Assembly (NCBI GenBank): GCA_940671915.1
Contig: CALNVZ010003433.1
Location: forward strand, 34,118,052 to 34,182,051
Length of the DNA: 64,000 nucleotides
Reading direction: 5' to 3'
DNA from: Paracentrotus lividus
Lineage: Eukaryota; Echinodermata; Echinoidea; Camarodonta; Echinidae
Part shown: positions 47,229-58,499 of the stretch, in pieces
Layout: every line of letters starts with the position of its first letter
Position numbering within the stretch: the first letter of the stretch is position 1
The notes under the pieces: model-generated
The model's input: the letters and a program-made list of their open reading frames with translations, nothing else
What the model was told of the DNA's origin: nothing
The model's database searches: none
Translations under genes and position numbers: made by a program

Positions 47229-47357
47229 CCATCAAGTGTGAGCTCAGTCAGCGCTATATGAAAGTGGTATATTATTAGTATTATGCTACTGCTAGGTCAT
47301 GTAAGGCTGATGCAGAGATATGAGATGTAAAGATCATGATTGCGAGAGATTGGATCT
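47229..47357 (-). pseudogene. Truncated LRR pseudo-exon d
   Basis: Starts IQSLAIM and keeps ISASALHDLAVA, then a stop and a small rearrangement. The remainder (STLKA...) is absent. Confidence 0.7.
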
Positions 47358-47789
47358 GGAGGAAAATGAAAATAATTAATAAGTCATGTCTATACATTAA
47401 TTTATCTTGCCACATGTTCTATTCACAATGTAGTTTGAATTCATAGCGACCTATGAGTAAATTCAGCATCATTTATTTCCAATATCCAAAAGTCTCTTTA
47501 TTCTTAGACTGAATCACAAATATTAAACATAAGCATGAGAGATTTGATCTGGGGTATATTCAATGCATTAAAAATTAAAATACCTAAAAAACTTTAAAAC
47601 CAGCATGCAATGCATAATTTTCAGACTTTTGCAATAATTGAAGCATGAAAATAATGGAAATTCTAACTAGATTATGCTTCTAATTCACAATAGGCTCTGT
47701 TCAAAATCTCAACAAAAATTTCAGTTCACAGGAAATTGTTAATGCAAATTTGCACATTTGATATCAATAATATGTCAGTGCATTAGTAA

Positions 47790-47954
47790 GCAAATAATTA
47801 CCGTTGACCCAAATAATGGGAAGTCTATCACTTCCCAGGCAAGCTGGATAAGCTATCTCCTCCGAAGCAAAGCTGAGGAGAGATAATGTGTACATCCAGC
47901 TTGCCATGGAAGTGATAGACTTCCAATCATTTGGATCAAGAGGTGATTATTTGC
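47790..47954. mobile_element. 165-bp hairpin MITE, TA-flanked
   Basis: GCAAATAATTACC ... GGTGATTATTTGC, with long complementary arms such as GGGAAGTCTATCACTTCCC-type and TCCAGCTTGCC segments around an AGCAAAGCT loop. TA dinucleotides lie just outside. It is almost one continuous hairpin inside an NLR intron. Confidence 0.82.
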
Positions 47955-48458
47955 TTTATATTCCACATCTGAAACATTTTAAGAGTATACAGAAAAAAAA
48001 AATATTTCGGTTAAAAATTCAGTTTCCTTGATCCTTAAAAAGTCCACTCAAGTCGCTGATGAATGCGCTTGTAATTGTAACATAAACGCGTACAAATAAA
48101 GTGCTCGCAATTCATTTGACGGCGCAGGCCTAGTTCAAATGGGCTGAAGTGATTGTGAAGAAAGGAATTTAGATAAATGAATTGTTACGTCATAAAGGAA
48201 TCTGTCGCTGAATATGATGGAAAAAAGACAAGTAAAAAAAAAAAACTTGAGTGACAACGCACTTTTTTTCGCGCATCCTAAAAATAATTGATGACTTGTT
48301 ATGGCTCTACATGCTCTATGGGGCGCTGAAGTGGTCAGCGAAACTCAAAAGTACCATCACCACGAGTGATGATTGATGATGGGAAAACTAAAATTTATCA
48401 CGTAACTGCCTTTTGACCAATCCTGTTGCAACATTCTTAGTATGTGGAATAAATATAC

Positions 48459-48632
48459 CTTCATAGATGCTGCCAGGGCTTTCAATGTAGAGATGAACTC
48501 ATCATGGATATAACGTACGTTATACAGTGTCAGCTCAGTCAGATTGCGTATACTACCCAATGCTACTGCTACGTCATGTGAGGCTGATATAGTGACTGGA
48601 TGAAACCGAAACTTGATTGTGAGAGATTGGAT
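48459..48632 (-). CDS. NLR exon 5: LRR (58 codons)
   Basis: 174 bp, phase 0-0. Acceptor TTTTTTTCTTTCCAG and donor AAG|GTATAT. It starts IQSLTIKFRF, has SASHDVAVALGSIRNLTELT and ends STLKALAASMK. Intact, with the same boundaries as exons 6 and 7. Confidence 0.83.
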
Positions 48633-48659
48633 CTGGAAAGAAAAAAACATTGAAAATAA

Positions 48660-51490
48660 TAATCATATCTTACTATTGATCATTGCCGTAGAGCATACCC
48701 CCACTAACACTAGAATGTGTGTCCCGCTCTACTGATTATGAATATATACATCATCCCCCCCCCCTTACAAAAGACATTAATGAGTGTCTACGCCCTTGCT
48801 ACATGAATCTATCTTTCCACATGTTTTAGTCACATTTAATCTGAATTCCTATGCCACCCATTAGAGACTGAATCATGAACAATAAACATAGGCATGAGAG
48901 ATTAATTGGATCTGGAAAACATTTCAAAACCTTCAAGACCATCATAGATATGTACATATGCAGTATATGTATACAGTTTTGCTCATAAGCATTTATACCC
49001 CTGTCCTTTTTTTTTTTAAAGTTGTGCTGCTAACAGGATGTGTTTCTTCAAACTTTCTGGTGAATAGTCTATTACAAACAACTGAGCAATGAGGAAAATG
49101 TGAAATTTTGACAAATTTGGTATTCCACTGGTATTTTATTGACAGATTTAGGGGGAAAAAATCCTATATCATATTCTCCTGTTGCGATCTCACCAAGTTT
49201 GAAGCTTGGTTCAAGAGATATTTTGATAAATGTAAACACCCTAAATTTAAGAGATTGATATCTGTGAACTTTTTTATATCTGTGATGCTTGACCCTTGAC
49301 CTACATTCCAGAGAATCTACTCAGATTTTCATCTCATGGTGATCAAATTTAATTTTGTTGTTAATATCTCAGGTGGTTTTTAAGATATTGCCATTACAAA
49401 CAGTCAGGACGGACATACATACGAGTACAGGTGAAAGTGTCTCCCGCCCTACTAATTATGAATTCATCATCCCCCCCCCCCCCCCCCCCACTTACAAAAG
49501 AAATTAATGAGCGTAGGCCTTTGCTACATGAATCTATCTTTCCACATGTTCTAGTCACATTTAATCTGAATTCCTATGCCACCCATTAGAGACTGAATCA
49601 TGAACAATAAAGATGGGTAGGAGAGATTGGATCTGGAAAACATTTCAAAACCTAAAAGACCATCATACACTCACTTAGCACTGGTATTGCAACATAGCTA
49701 AATGTGTATATTTTTTCATATTTAGAAGTCTTGTATATATTGTCATATTTCATTCTTGGCCAGAGATTTTGCGAAAATATTTGTATATTATAATAAAGGA
49801 GACTTGTCCCTTTTCATTCCTGAGATCAGTAAATACACAGACAGGGGCACTTTTTCAAACAAATAGGGGACAAATTAACAATGGTCCCTAAAAATGAAAT
49901 TTTTAAGAAGTGGTGATTGTCAGTGAATAAATTATTAAAGAGGAATCATATTTCTCTGCAAACTGTTTACATGTTTCCATTATCCTTGTGGCAAATTAAA
50001 AATAGTAATAAGGAACCATCACAAAGGCTAAAGAAAGAAATATCACGCACAAAAGACAAAATTTTGTTACGCTGTTGCTCAGGAGGATGGGTGCCAAAAT
50101 CAGAGGTCATGAATATCCAGCAAAATATAATAGAAGTGTGATTTTTTTAGAATTTCTATTGAATAATTAGGCATTTTGCTGGAATAGACTTGCATTAAAT
50201 CATCTCTGCAATACGGGACTAAATTTTTCCTTGGCAACGATAGAAATAAATCTATCTTCTTCCGGTGTTCCTCCTTTTGTCTTTCATTGTAATGCTAACA
50301 TTTTGGTCATTTTTTATTTGCCACAAATGTGATGGAAAAATGTTCAGAGTTTTCGGAGAAATATGACTCCTCCGTAATAATTTTATTCACTAATTACCCC
50401 CCCCCCCCCCCCCCCCCCGCTTAAAATTTCATTTTTAGTGGTCTTTTTCATTTGTCGCCCCTTTGTTTAAAAAGTGCCCCTTACCGAGTATATACTGATC
50501 TCAGGAATTACAAGGAACAAGTCCCCTCTTTCAGAAAATACAAAAATTTTCCCGCAATCTCTGACCATGAATGAAATATGACAACATATAAAAGACTTGG
50601 AAACAGTTGTTGTGCTCATAAGTATTTATAGCCCTGTCCCTTTTTTTTTTTTAAAGTTGTGCTGCTAACAGGATGTGTTTCTTCAAACTTTCTGGTAAAT
50701 AGTCTATTACAAACAACTGAGCAATGAGGAAAATGTGAAATTTTGACAAATTTGGTATTTCACTGGTATTTTATTGACAGATTTAGGGAGAAAAAAAGAA
50801 TCTTATATTATATTCTTCCTGTTGCGATCTCACCAAGTTTGAAGCTTGGTTCTAGAAATATTTTCATTAATGTAAACACCCTAAATATAAAGGCCCCTGA
50901 AACTCAGAGATAGTGGGGAATGCACATTTTTTCTGAGCTCCATTGACTCGTACACAATCAACTGTGAAGCTTACGCATGGGTCGGACTACTGGAGATTAA
51001 CAGACAGCACGAACATGAAGAAGTTGATTAAATTCAGTCAGTCAATAGGGTCAATAGCTTCGGGTTCTCGATTCCTCAACAATCCTTAGTTTATAGACTC
51101 TCAATGGGTTTCTTTGTATAAATTCACAGAGAGGACTTGTATAATGCTCCATTTAAAAAACAAAACATAGGTTAGATTTACTTCGGAATTTTGGTTAGTA
51201 AGTCTAGCCATGAAGGATTAACTCCAGACGCGTTGTCGCTGAAGATGACGCAACACGCCTCAGGCATCCGAGAAAAGGTGATTTCCCCATGTTTTATCAA
51301 TCATACAAAAATGTACGTCCCTTTAAGTGGTTGATATCTGTGAACTTTTTATATCTGTGATGCTTGACCCTTGACCTACATTCCAGAGAATCTACTCAAA
51401 TTTTCATCTGATGGTGATCAAATTTAATATGATGTTAATATCTCAGGTGGTTCTTGAGATATTGCCATTACAGACAATCAGGATGGACAT
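48660..51490. repeat. Intron 4: direct duplication with a foldback inside
   Basis: A block beginning CAGTTTTGCTCATAAGCATT (about 48972), continuing through TGTGCTGCTAACAGGATGTG, recurs at about 50606-50880, and its 3' part (GATCAAATTTAATTT-like) near 49340 is repeated near 51415. A second block (GAATCTATCTTTCCACATGT) occurs near 48806 and 49530. The first block has Tc1-like end sequence. C runs at about 49465-49490 and 50397-50418 punctuate it. Confidence 0.75.
49713..50615. mobile_element. Foldback element in intron 4
   Basis: 49715-50010 and about 50320-50615 are inverted copies, for example GTCATATTTCATTC facing GAATGAAATATGAC, and GGGGCACTTTTTCAAACAAA facing TTTGTTTAAAAAGTGCCCC. The loop holds no gene. 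Arms are about 290 bp. Confidence 0.78.
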
Positions 51491-51682
51491 ACATACAAGT
51501 ACATGTATATGTATTTACATGTACGGACTGGCGAAGAACCCCAAAACATGATGCCCCATGCACAACCTGCAGTGCTGGAGGCATAGATGATGTACCTACA
51601 CGTACAATGTATTTAAGGCACAAAACAACTTGAACTAACCAATGTCCACAAAACTTTGTTTGAAAATTAACAAGAACCACGA

Positions 51683-52697
51683 GTCTCGCCTGATATCGCC
51701 ATCAATAATAACACGCAATATGACCTTTTGACCCCTTGATAACCTCTGACCTCATCATCCTCATCAACAAACATGTGGTATTACCCAAGAATCATTTTTA
51801 CTAAGTGTGAACACAATTAATGGAGAAATAAAGAAAACAATAAGGTCAAGAAAAGTTGACCTTTAAGTGACCTTTTGACCCCTATGTGACCTTTGATCTC
51901 ACCATCCTCACCAACACACATGTGGTATTACCCAAGAATCTTTAGTACCACTTGCGAACACAATTGATGGAGAAATAAAGAAAAGAAAACGTTTACGAAA
52001 AGTTGACCTTGAAGTGACGTTTTGACCCCTATATGACCTTTGATCTCATTATCCTCATCAACACACATGTGGTAATACCCAAGAATCCTTTGTACCAAGT
52101 GTGAACACAATTGATGGAGAAATAAAGAAAACATCTTGACCTTTAAATGACCTTTGACCCCTATATGACCTTTGATCTCATCATCCTCATCAACACACAT
52201 GTTTTAATACTCAAGAATCATTTTTGTACCAAGTGTGAACACAATTACTGGAGAAATAATGAAATGACAGCAAGTTTAAGAAAAATTGATCTTTAAGTGA
52301 CCTTTTGACCCCTACATGTACATGACCTTTGATCTCATCATCCTCGCACATGTAGTAATACCCAAGAAGCATTTGTACCAAGTGTCAGCACAATCAATGG
52401 AAAACAAAGAAATGAGAGCAAGTTAAACAAAAACTTTAACAATTTTGTAATAGTGTAACAGATGGCCTAATATCATTTGACCTTTTGACCCCTAGATAAC
52501 CTTTGACCTCATCATCCTTATCAAGACATTTTTGGTATTACCCAAGTATCATTTGTACCAAGTGTGAACAGAAATGACGCAGATATAAAGAAATGAGAGC
52601 AAGTTAAAGAAAAAACTGAAAACGTAACAGACCAACAGACTAACAGGAAAAGTGATCACTACAAGTATGTCTCTGCCGAACTTTGTTCAGGCGAGAC
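51683..52697. mobile_element. TIR-bounded tandem repeat (six units of about 133-180 bp)
   Basis: GTCTCGCCTGA at 51683 and TCAGGCGAGAC ending at 52697 enclose six units, each with GACCTTTTGACCCC, then CCTTTGATCTCATCATCCTC, a CACACATGTGGT motif and GTGAACACAATTGATGGAGA. Unit starts are near 51721, 51869, 52016, 52149, 52299 and 52479. The frames through it are repeat artefacts. Confidence 0.85.
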
Positions 52698-52852
52698 AAA
52701 AAGGAAGGAATATATATATATATTGTACACTTTAAAGCATGAAATGATATCGCATTTTTATAGATAACAAAATTCTTCATAGATCTACTGTAACATGTTG
52801 CAATTTATTGTAATGTAGAATTAAAGCCAATGAGATATACAAAGTTCAATAC

Positions 52853-53008
52853 CTTTGAGAATTGACCTTGGCCTGCAATTGTGGTGAAGAAGTTATCATG
52901 GAATCGCCCATCCAGTGCAACTCTCCTCAGAGAGTGAAGAGAACACATCATTTCTGCAACTTCACGGGACATTGTCGGTCCACACTCTCTATCAACTGTT
53001 AGACTAGC
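52853..53008 (-). CDS. NLR exon 4: first LRR-region exon (52 codons)
   Basis: 156 bp, phase 0-0. Acceptor AAATGATTTTATTTTAG-like tract (read on minus: CATTTTATTTTAG) and donor AAG|GTATTG. The product ASLTVDRECGPTMSREVAEM then MCSLHSLRRVALDG shows the Leu pattern of an NLR repeat but differs from exons 5-7, as expected for the first, capping repeat after the NACHT-associated domains. Confidence 0.78.
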
Positions 53009-54057
53009 CTAAAATAAAATGACAAACTAACAGTTACAAAAAAAAAACAAAAAGAAAAACATTTATATCATTTTTATTCAATATGATGGCCAAAGTTTAG
53101 GTAGGAAAGCATCATTAAAAATTATATTTAGTTTTGCCCAGTAAAGGTTGTGAAAAAAATCTGTCGAACACCAGTCTTTAAAGCAAACGTACACGTACAC
53201 ACTTACATTGTCTCACAGTTTTTTTAAATGGCCGGTATGGTAGTGATAATAACTATAAATTTTTTTTATTGTATGATGTAGAATTAGTGGGTGTAATGTG
53301 CAATATTGTATCTCCTACAATGTCTTGTCAACCCATGATAATGCTGATGATGATGGATTTATGATCATGGGTATCCAAAAAAGTAGACAGATGATAGATA
53401 AAGCATATAGACAATACATTTATGGAAATGACAAGAACATACTAGTACTTTAATTGATAATTGATAAAATACCGATTTCGAGCATTTTGAAATTTTGACA
53501 CACCATCATCTGCAAATCATGACCCCCAGATGACCTTTGAGGATATGACCTATTGTTGGTCGATGATTACTTAAAATGACTGATTTTTCATGACTGGTTA
53601 TGAAGATATGATTGACATCATTTCACAAATTGCGTCTGGACAAGGTCACAGGAACATGATGGTGTTGAAAATTTCCAAGTGTTCAGACTTAATTATGATC
53701 TATCATTTATGAGAATTGGAAATGATTCAAATTTTTTTTTTTTTTTTAGCTATCACTGGAATAAAAATGATACAATAAAAAAAAATGAAACAAGATGCTT
53801 GCAATAACAAAGAGGTACGCTTGATAAAATAGCACCTATCAAATCTTTATCAGAAGTCTGTAAGAAGGAATATGAAATTATGAGATTGAGATTGATATTG
53901 AGATGACTGAGATTTCTAGAACAAGCTGTGATATCTAGCTCTGTCAGACGATAAAATAGCATTAGTGTACCGTATTACGTGGCTTGTATCTTTTATGAGC
54001 TTCCCATTAGAGTACAAATTTTTGGTACAGCAGACAGGGGTTTTATTCATATCTTAC
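53009..54057. other. Intron 3
   Basis: About 1 kb between NACHT and LRR exons. AT-rich with short T runs. No repeat element or additional exon that I can support. Confidence 0.6.
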
Positions 54058-55850
54058 CAAGTCTGTTATGATGAATGCATACCCTGCTACAGTGTGAGCT
54101 GTCATGGAGTCGTCTACATGCAAGTTTGCGTTCTCTGGTAAAACCTTGTCTTTTACTACAGCAGCTGCCTGTGTCTCATGACATTCAAATGCTACATCAA
54201 CCAGGAAATGTTTGTCTCTCCTTGATTCTGACAATAATTGATATATTTTTCCTAGAGAGGCAGCTTCTTCTTCTTGTATGGATTTCCCAATGCGGGTCAA
54301 GACATCAATCCCAACCCTTTGATTTTGAGATGCAGTGAAATAGAGCAGATATCTGAATTCTTTCTTTCGTCGACCAGTTACTGTCTCCATCAACCTGTTG
54401 TATTCTCTGTTATCTGTTTCATACAAGGAAGCAAGATGTATCCCAGCCATGAATTCCTGGAACAGTTTGTGAGGAAAAAAGACTGTAGATTTCATGCGAG
54501 GATTGCTTGCACTATTTCTCTCTTCCCCAAGGATAATTCTAATCTCCTCTGATAGCACCCCAACTTTACATGCTGTCTTCATGGAATCTTGACAATGCTC
54601 AAAATCACCTTCCCTGAAGACAAGGGTGTTTTCCAACAGACCCTTGAGAGCAAGACTGGCAATTGGTTCTAAGAGCTGGTTGATGTCTTTGAGACAGTCA
54701 TTGAGTGACTTGTCTAGACAGCAAGATGGGTTGGACATTTTCATTGCATAATGTTCTTTAAGAAAGACAAAAATTGCTTTGAATATTTGAGAAAAAGTTT
54801 TAAGAGACTTCATGTTTTTTTGTTTTTCCTCATCAAACTCTCGCCACATGAGACAAAGCATAGCTATGTAAATCGGATAGGGTGCCATGTTTTCAGATAT
54901 TACATCATTATCGTTAGCAAACTGGATAAGACTATCTGCTTTAGCCTCTTCATCATCAAAATATTTCTTGATATATGTCTTAATATTTTCCTTGCTAAAG
55001 CCCTCAACATAGAGGAATGTGTACAGCTTTCTGAGCCTATCATTCCATCTAATGTCTCTTGCTTTCCAAGGGCGTGTTGTTACCATGACAGGGATGGTCT
55101 CCAGCTTTTCGGACCTAAGAATCTCTTCAACTCCTATTTCCAGTTCAGCTGATGATGTTGTCTTCTTGCTCCTAGAACTTTGGAGCTCAGCTTGATATTG
55201 TGTTGTACCACTTGGATTTGATGATTGACCTTGACTTTGCGATGATTGAAGACCGCTTGTCTGTGACCCATCTTCTTCAGGCAGTGCATCATCTTCACCA
55301 AATTCATCAAGTCCATCAAATACAACGAACACTTTGTCTGTATTCAAGTGCATGTATTCTGTTAGCTGACTTGCTGTTGTAGGGTTATTTGAGGTTAGAT
55401 AAGATTTTGCTATCTCACCAATAGAGTATTTCTTGGCTTCTCGGAGTGGGACAATGATGACCCATTCAAACTCCTGAAAGTGTTTCCCATTGATCCAGTC
55501 CCAGGCAATCTTTGCACAGAATGTTGTTTTCCCAGCTCCTGCCTCTCCCTGAACCAAAAGTCTTCTTGAGAACTTTTCTTCGTCTTTGAGGTTATTCACA
55601 AGGTCACTGTAGTCCAGTAGCAGTCGCTTGGTCTTTTCCTTGTTTGTTTCATCCTCTTTTTCCAAGACAAGATTAGTGTATATGTTTTCAAATTTCACAA
55701 GAGAATCAGGATTCAGAGGGTCAGCTCTTATCTTACAGAGAGTGTACCTGTACTTTCTCTTGAAGTCTTCTGCACATTTCTGAATCAGCTCAGGTGAAAG
55801 GGGTTGATGAGGGGATGAAGGGTGTGATGGAGGTGGCAATGAAGATTTAG
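54058..55850 (-). CDS. NLR exon 3: NACHT ATPase
   Basis: One 1793-bp exon, phase 1 in and phase 0 out (acceptor TTTTTTGTAG at 55851, donor TTG|GTAAGA). The longest open frame begins at a TTG, not an ATG, which is why it must be spliced from upstream. Counting from that TTG: Pro/Ser-rich linker 1-16; NACHT with P-loop GEAGAGKT (98-105); Walker B FVVFDGLDEF (171-180); sensor-like VMVTTRPW (251-258); winged-helix/HD region with FFPHKLFQEFMAG (454-465) before the LRR exons. A Ser/Gln-rich insert (191-230) follows Walker B. All nucleotide-binding residues are present, so it looks functional. NACHT domains bind ATP and drive oligomerisation on ligand sensing. The gene is single-copy in this window. 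Confidence 0.95.
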
Positions 55851-56054
55851 CTACAAAAAAGGAGAATAGTTGTATTCAATCTAAAATGGGTTCAATGAAT
55901 ACTCCACCCTAAATCAACATCAAATTCTAAAAAAAAATGAATGATAATCTGTGGAGTAAAATAAATAATAAGATATAATATTCTCCAAGAAACTAAAATT
56001 TCTTCAAAACCAAGGACTTAAAATGGGGGAATTTGTATTTATCTATCCACCTTG

Positions 56055-56150
56055 ACAATTCAGTTTTTAGTTTCTGAATCAGCTCAGGAGAAAAAGGTTG
56101 AGGAAGGGATGAAAGGTGTGATGGAGGTGGCACTGAAGGTTTTGCCATGT
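56055..56150 (-). pseudogene. Duplicated 5' end of the NACHT exon
   Basis: Minus-strand sequence encoding KPSVPPPSHLSSLPQPFSPE then LIQKLKTE is a copy of the first ~30 codons of exon 3, and the adjoining ~200 intron bases are duplicated too (56160-56385 versus 55861-56045). The acceptor AG is lost and a stop follows, so it is a dead partial exon. Confidence 0.8.
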
Positions 56151-56437
56151 ACATATTAACAAAGAGAAAGCAAATGGTTATATTTAATCTAAAATAGATT
56201 CAATTGATACCCCACCATAAATCAATATCAAAATTATAGGCATAAATTATACATTTGTATTTAATCACTGTTTATACATGTATGTCTTATTTGTAAAGTA
56301 CACCTATTTGGCATAATGTTTTCCAAGAAACCAGATGGTCTTAAAACACATCACCAAAAGAAAGGACTTAAATGGGGGGGGGGGGGATTTATTCACCACA
56401 ACAATTCTATTTTCCCCTCACATTTTCACTTTTCAAC

Positions 56438-57241
56438 TAGACACCTAGAAAAATGTCAATAAAAAGAAAAGCAAGTAATGAATCTCAAATTATTATACAT
56501 ATTCTGAAAGAGTAACTTCTTCCGCATCTTCTGGTTCCATTTTTGTGTGATGCGTCTTTACGCTTGGATGAACACGATGCATTGTTTGCAAACATGAACA
56601 TTTCAAATTGTGCAAGAATGGGGACAAAATTGAAACCACAATAGCTGACAAAAAAGCAACTCTATCCTGAATAAAAATAACATAACTTTTTAAAGAAATT
56701 GTTTTGAGCTTAATAACTTCGCAAGGGTGTTGTAACAGCTATCGACCAGAATCTGTGTAAAAATTAGATTGATTCATCAAGTAATCCTTGAATGAGCAAA
56801 CATCAAAAAGTAAATTGTCACTGACAAACCTGAAAAGGCCTCTTAATACTTTTGAAAAGTGTCTGTTGTGTTTTTAACGTGTGCTCACTCATGCTTGACC
56901 ATACAGATCTTTCTCATTTTCACACAAAATGTAGTTGATATAAGTAACAACACCCCTGCCAAGTTATTTAGATATAGACATTTCTGTTAAAAGGTTATGC
57001 TACTTTAATCAGGATGGAGTTGCTTTTTTAATAGCTTTTGTCGTTTTGATTTTACTCCCACTTTTGCACAATTCAAAATTTACATGTTTGCAAACAACGC
57101 GCTGTGTTCATCTAAGCGTAAAAAATATAACACTTTAAATTGGTACGAAAAGATGCGGGAAGAGTTACTCTTTTAAAATATGTATAATAATTTGGGGTTT
57201 ATGAATTGGTTATCTTTTAATTGACATTTTTCTAGGTGCCT
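56438..57241. mobile_element. TIR/foldback element in intron 2
   Basis: ACACCTAGAAAAATGTCAAT on the left and ATTGACATTTTTCTAGGTG on the right, with ~230-bp inverted arms (GTTTGCAAACATGAACATTT-like and AAAAAGCAACTC-like blocks mirrored). It ends about 50 bp from the Death exon donor. Confidence 0.8.
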
Positions 57242-57293
57242 ACTTTTTTTCTGTCTCACTCGGTATTTTAACTTTCTTTAGGTTAATTCTTAC

Positions 57294-57577
57294 ATATTGT
57301 ATTTGAGAGAAGACTCCCATCAAGTAGTCTGCCTGATAGTTCACCTAAGCCACAGGTTTGGAGTTCCTCAGCAAGAATAGCCCTGGTGTTTGTGCCTGGA
57401 AGCTGTTTGATATTCCATTTCATGAAGACCTGCAAGAATGCATCACTGTCTTCATCTGATCGTCTGTTGATGCTACTCAGCACAGTATACGGGAAACCAA
57501 GACGATTTCCCAGACGGAAGTATTTAGAAAAGTTTATTTGCTCTGACAGCAATATAAACTCCTCCTCACTGATGGTA
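57294..57577 (-). CDS. NLR exon 2: Death-fold domain
   Basis: 284 bp, entering in phase 2 and leaving in phase 1. Acceptor TATACTATGCAG and donor ATAT|GTAAGA. The ~94-residue product is all-helical in pattern: FILLSEQINFSKYFRLGNRL, then DAFLQVFMKW, then ILAEELQTCGLGELSGRLL. The central FMKW with its Trp and the C-terminal Leu-rich helix are Death-domain hallmarks. Sea-urchin NLRs commonly carry a Death or DEATH-like domain before NACHT. It would recruit adaptors by homotypic contact. Confidence 0.85.
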
Positions 57578-57701
57578 CTGCATAGTATAAAAGACAAACA
57601 AGATCTTATTTCAATATACAAGAATGATGAGATATTAAATTATAAGTGCTTATTATATGAAATTGTTTCATTTCTATTAATGCTTTACATTTATTATTAC
57701 A

Positions 57702-58493
57702 GGTTGTTTTACGATCAGGGTACACTTTCAAAAATTTGCCTTCTGTTCACCATAAAATGAAGTATACTGTAGGTACTATAATCTCAAATCTACGCTGACA
57801 AGCTATTGAGCACTGTTAGAGCAACCTACAAGAGAAAAAATGAATTTTGAAATACACATTTAGGCTACTTATTAAAAACTGACCATATCTGGCATTTTAG
57901 AGCAAAATTACTGTCTTGTTTTTTTATTTTTTCTGATTTTGAGCATGCGAATCTTTATTATGAGCATCATTTGGCTTGTTTTTCTGATCAGAATTGACTA
58001 ATGAAATGCAATTGTTTAAAAACTGAAAACGCTAGAAGCTACAGTTAATTTGATATTTTGTGACCATTAACCAAAAATGGGGTGCCAAATCCGTCAAAAA
58101 ATGTCTTCTCTGAATTTGTTGGTTTTACGCATAGTTAGACATCACTTGATTAACAATGTTTTTGTCTGTAAGAACACTTGCATATATGCAACAAATATAT
58201 AATGTTTACTTCACCCACATCCACCTATTTTTCAGACAGTTCACGTTACAATGTTGTCAAATCACGTTCTGTCAAAAACGTCCCTTCCAAAAAGTGAAGT
58301 CATTGACTTTACCTGTAATAAAAAATTTGAACCCCAGCCCGTATAAAAATGACACGGTGACCTCATGCCTCCAAATTTAAAAGCAATTTCATTACACTTG
58401 TCTAGAACACACACACAAAAATTGAGGGCAAACAAAACAACTTTTTTTTTGGTCCAGTGAGACAAAATGGTGTACCCTGATCTTAAAACAACC
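57702..58493. mobile_element. TIR element in intron 1
   Basis: GGTTGTTTTACGATCAGGGT at 57702 is mirrored by ACCCTGATCTTAAAACAACC ending near 58493. Beyond the ends the interior is not strongly inverted and has no transposase. The target duplication is unclear. Confidence 0.65.
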
Positions 58494-58499
58494 CTTACC

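Noticed and set aside
51928..52200. 90-codon frame with internal repeats
   Set aside because: It is the ~145-bp tandem repeat of the TIR-bounded element read in frame.
53753..53962. Leu-rich minus frame in intron 3 as an extra LRR exon
   Set aside because: The Leu spacing does not match the other LRR exons and I found no phase-0 acceptor and donor pair.
55837..55839. NACHT frame starting at TTG as the true translation start
   Set aside because: It is not an ATG, the frame is open upstream to a good acceptor, and phases link it to the Death and 2A exons.
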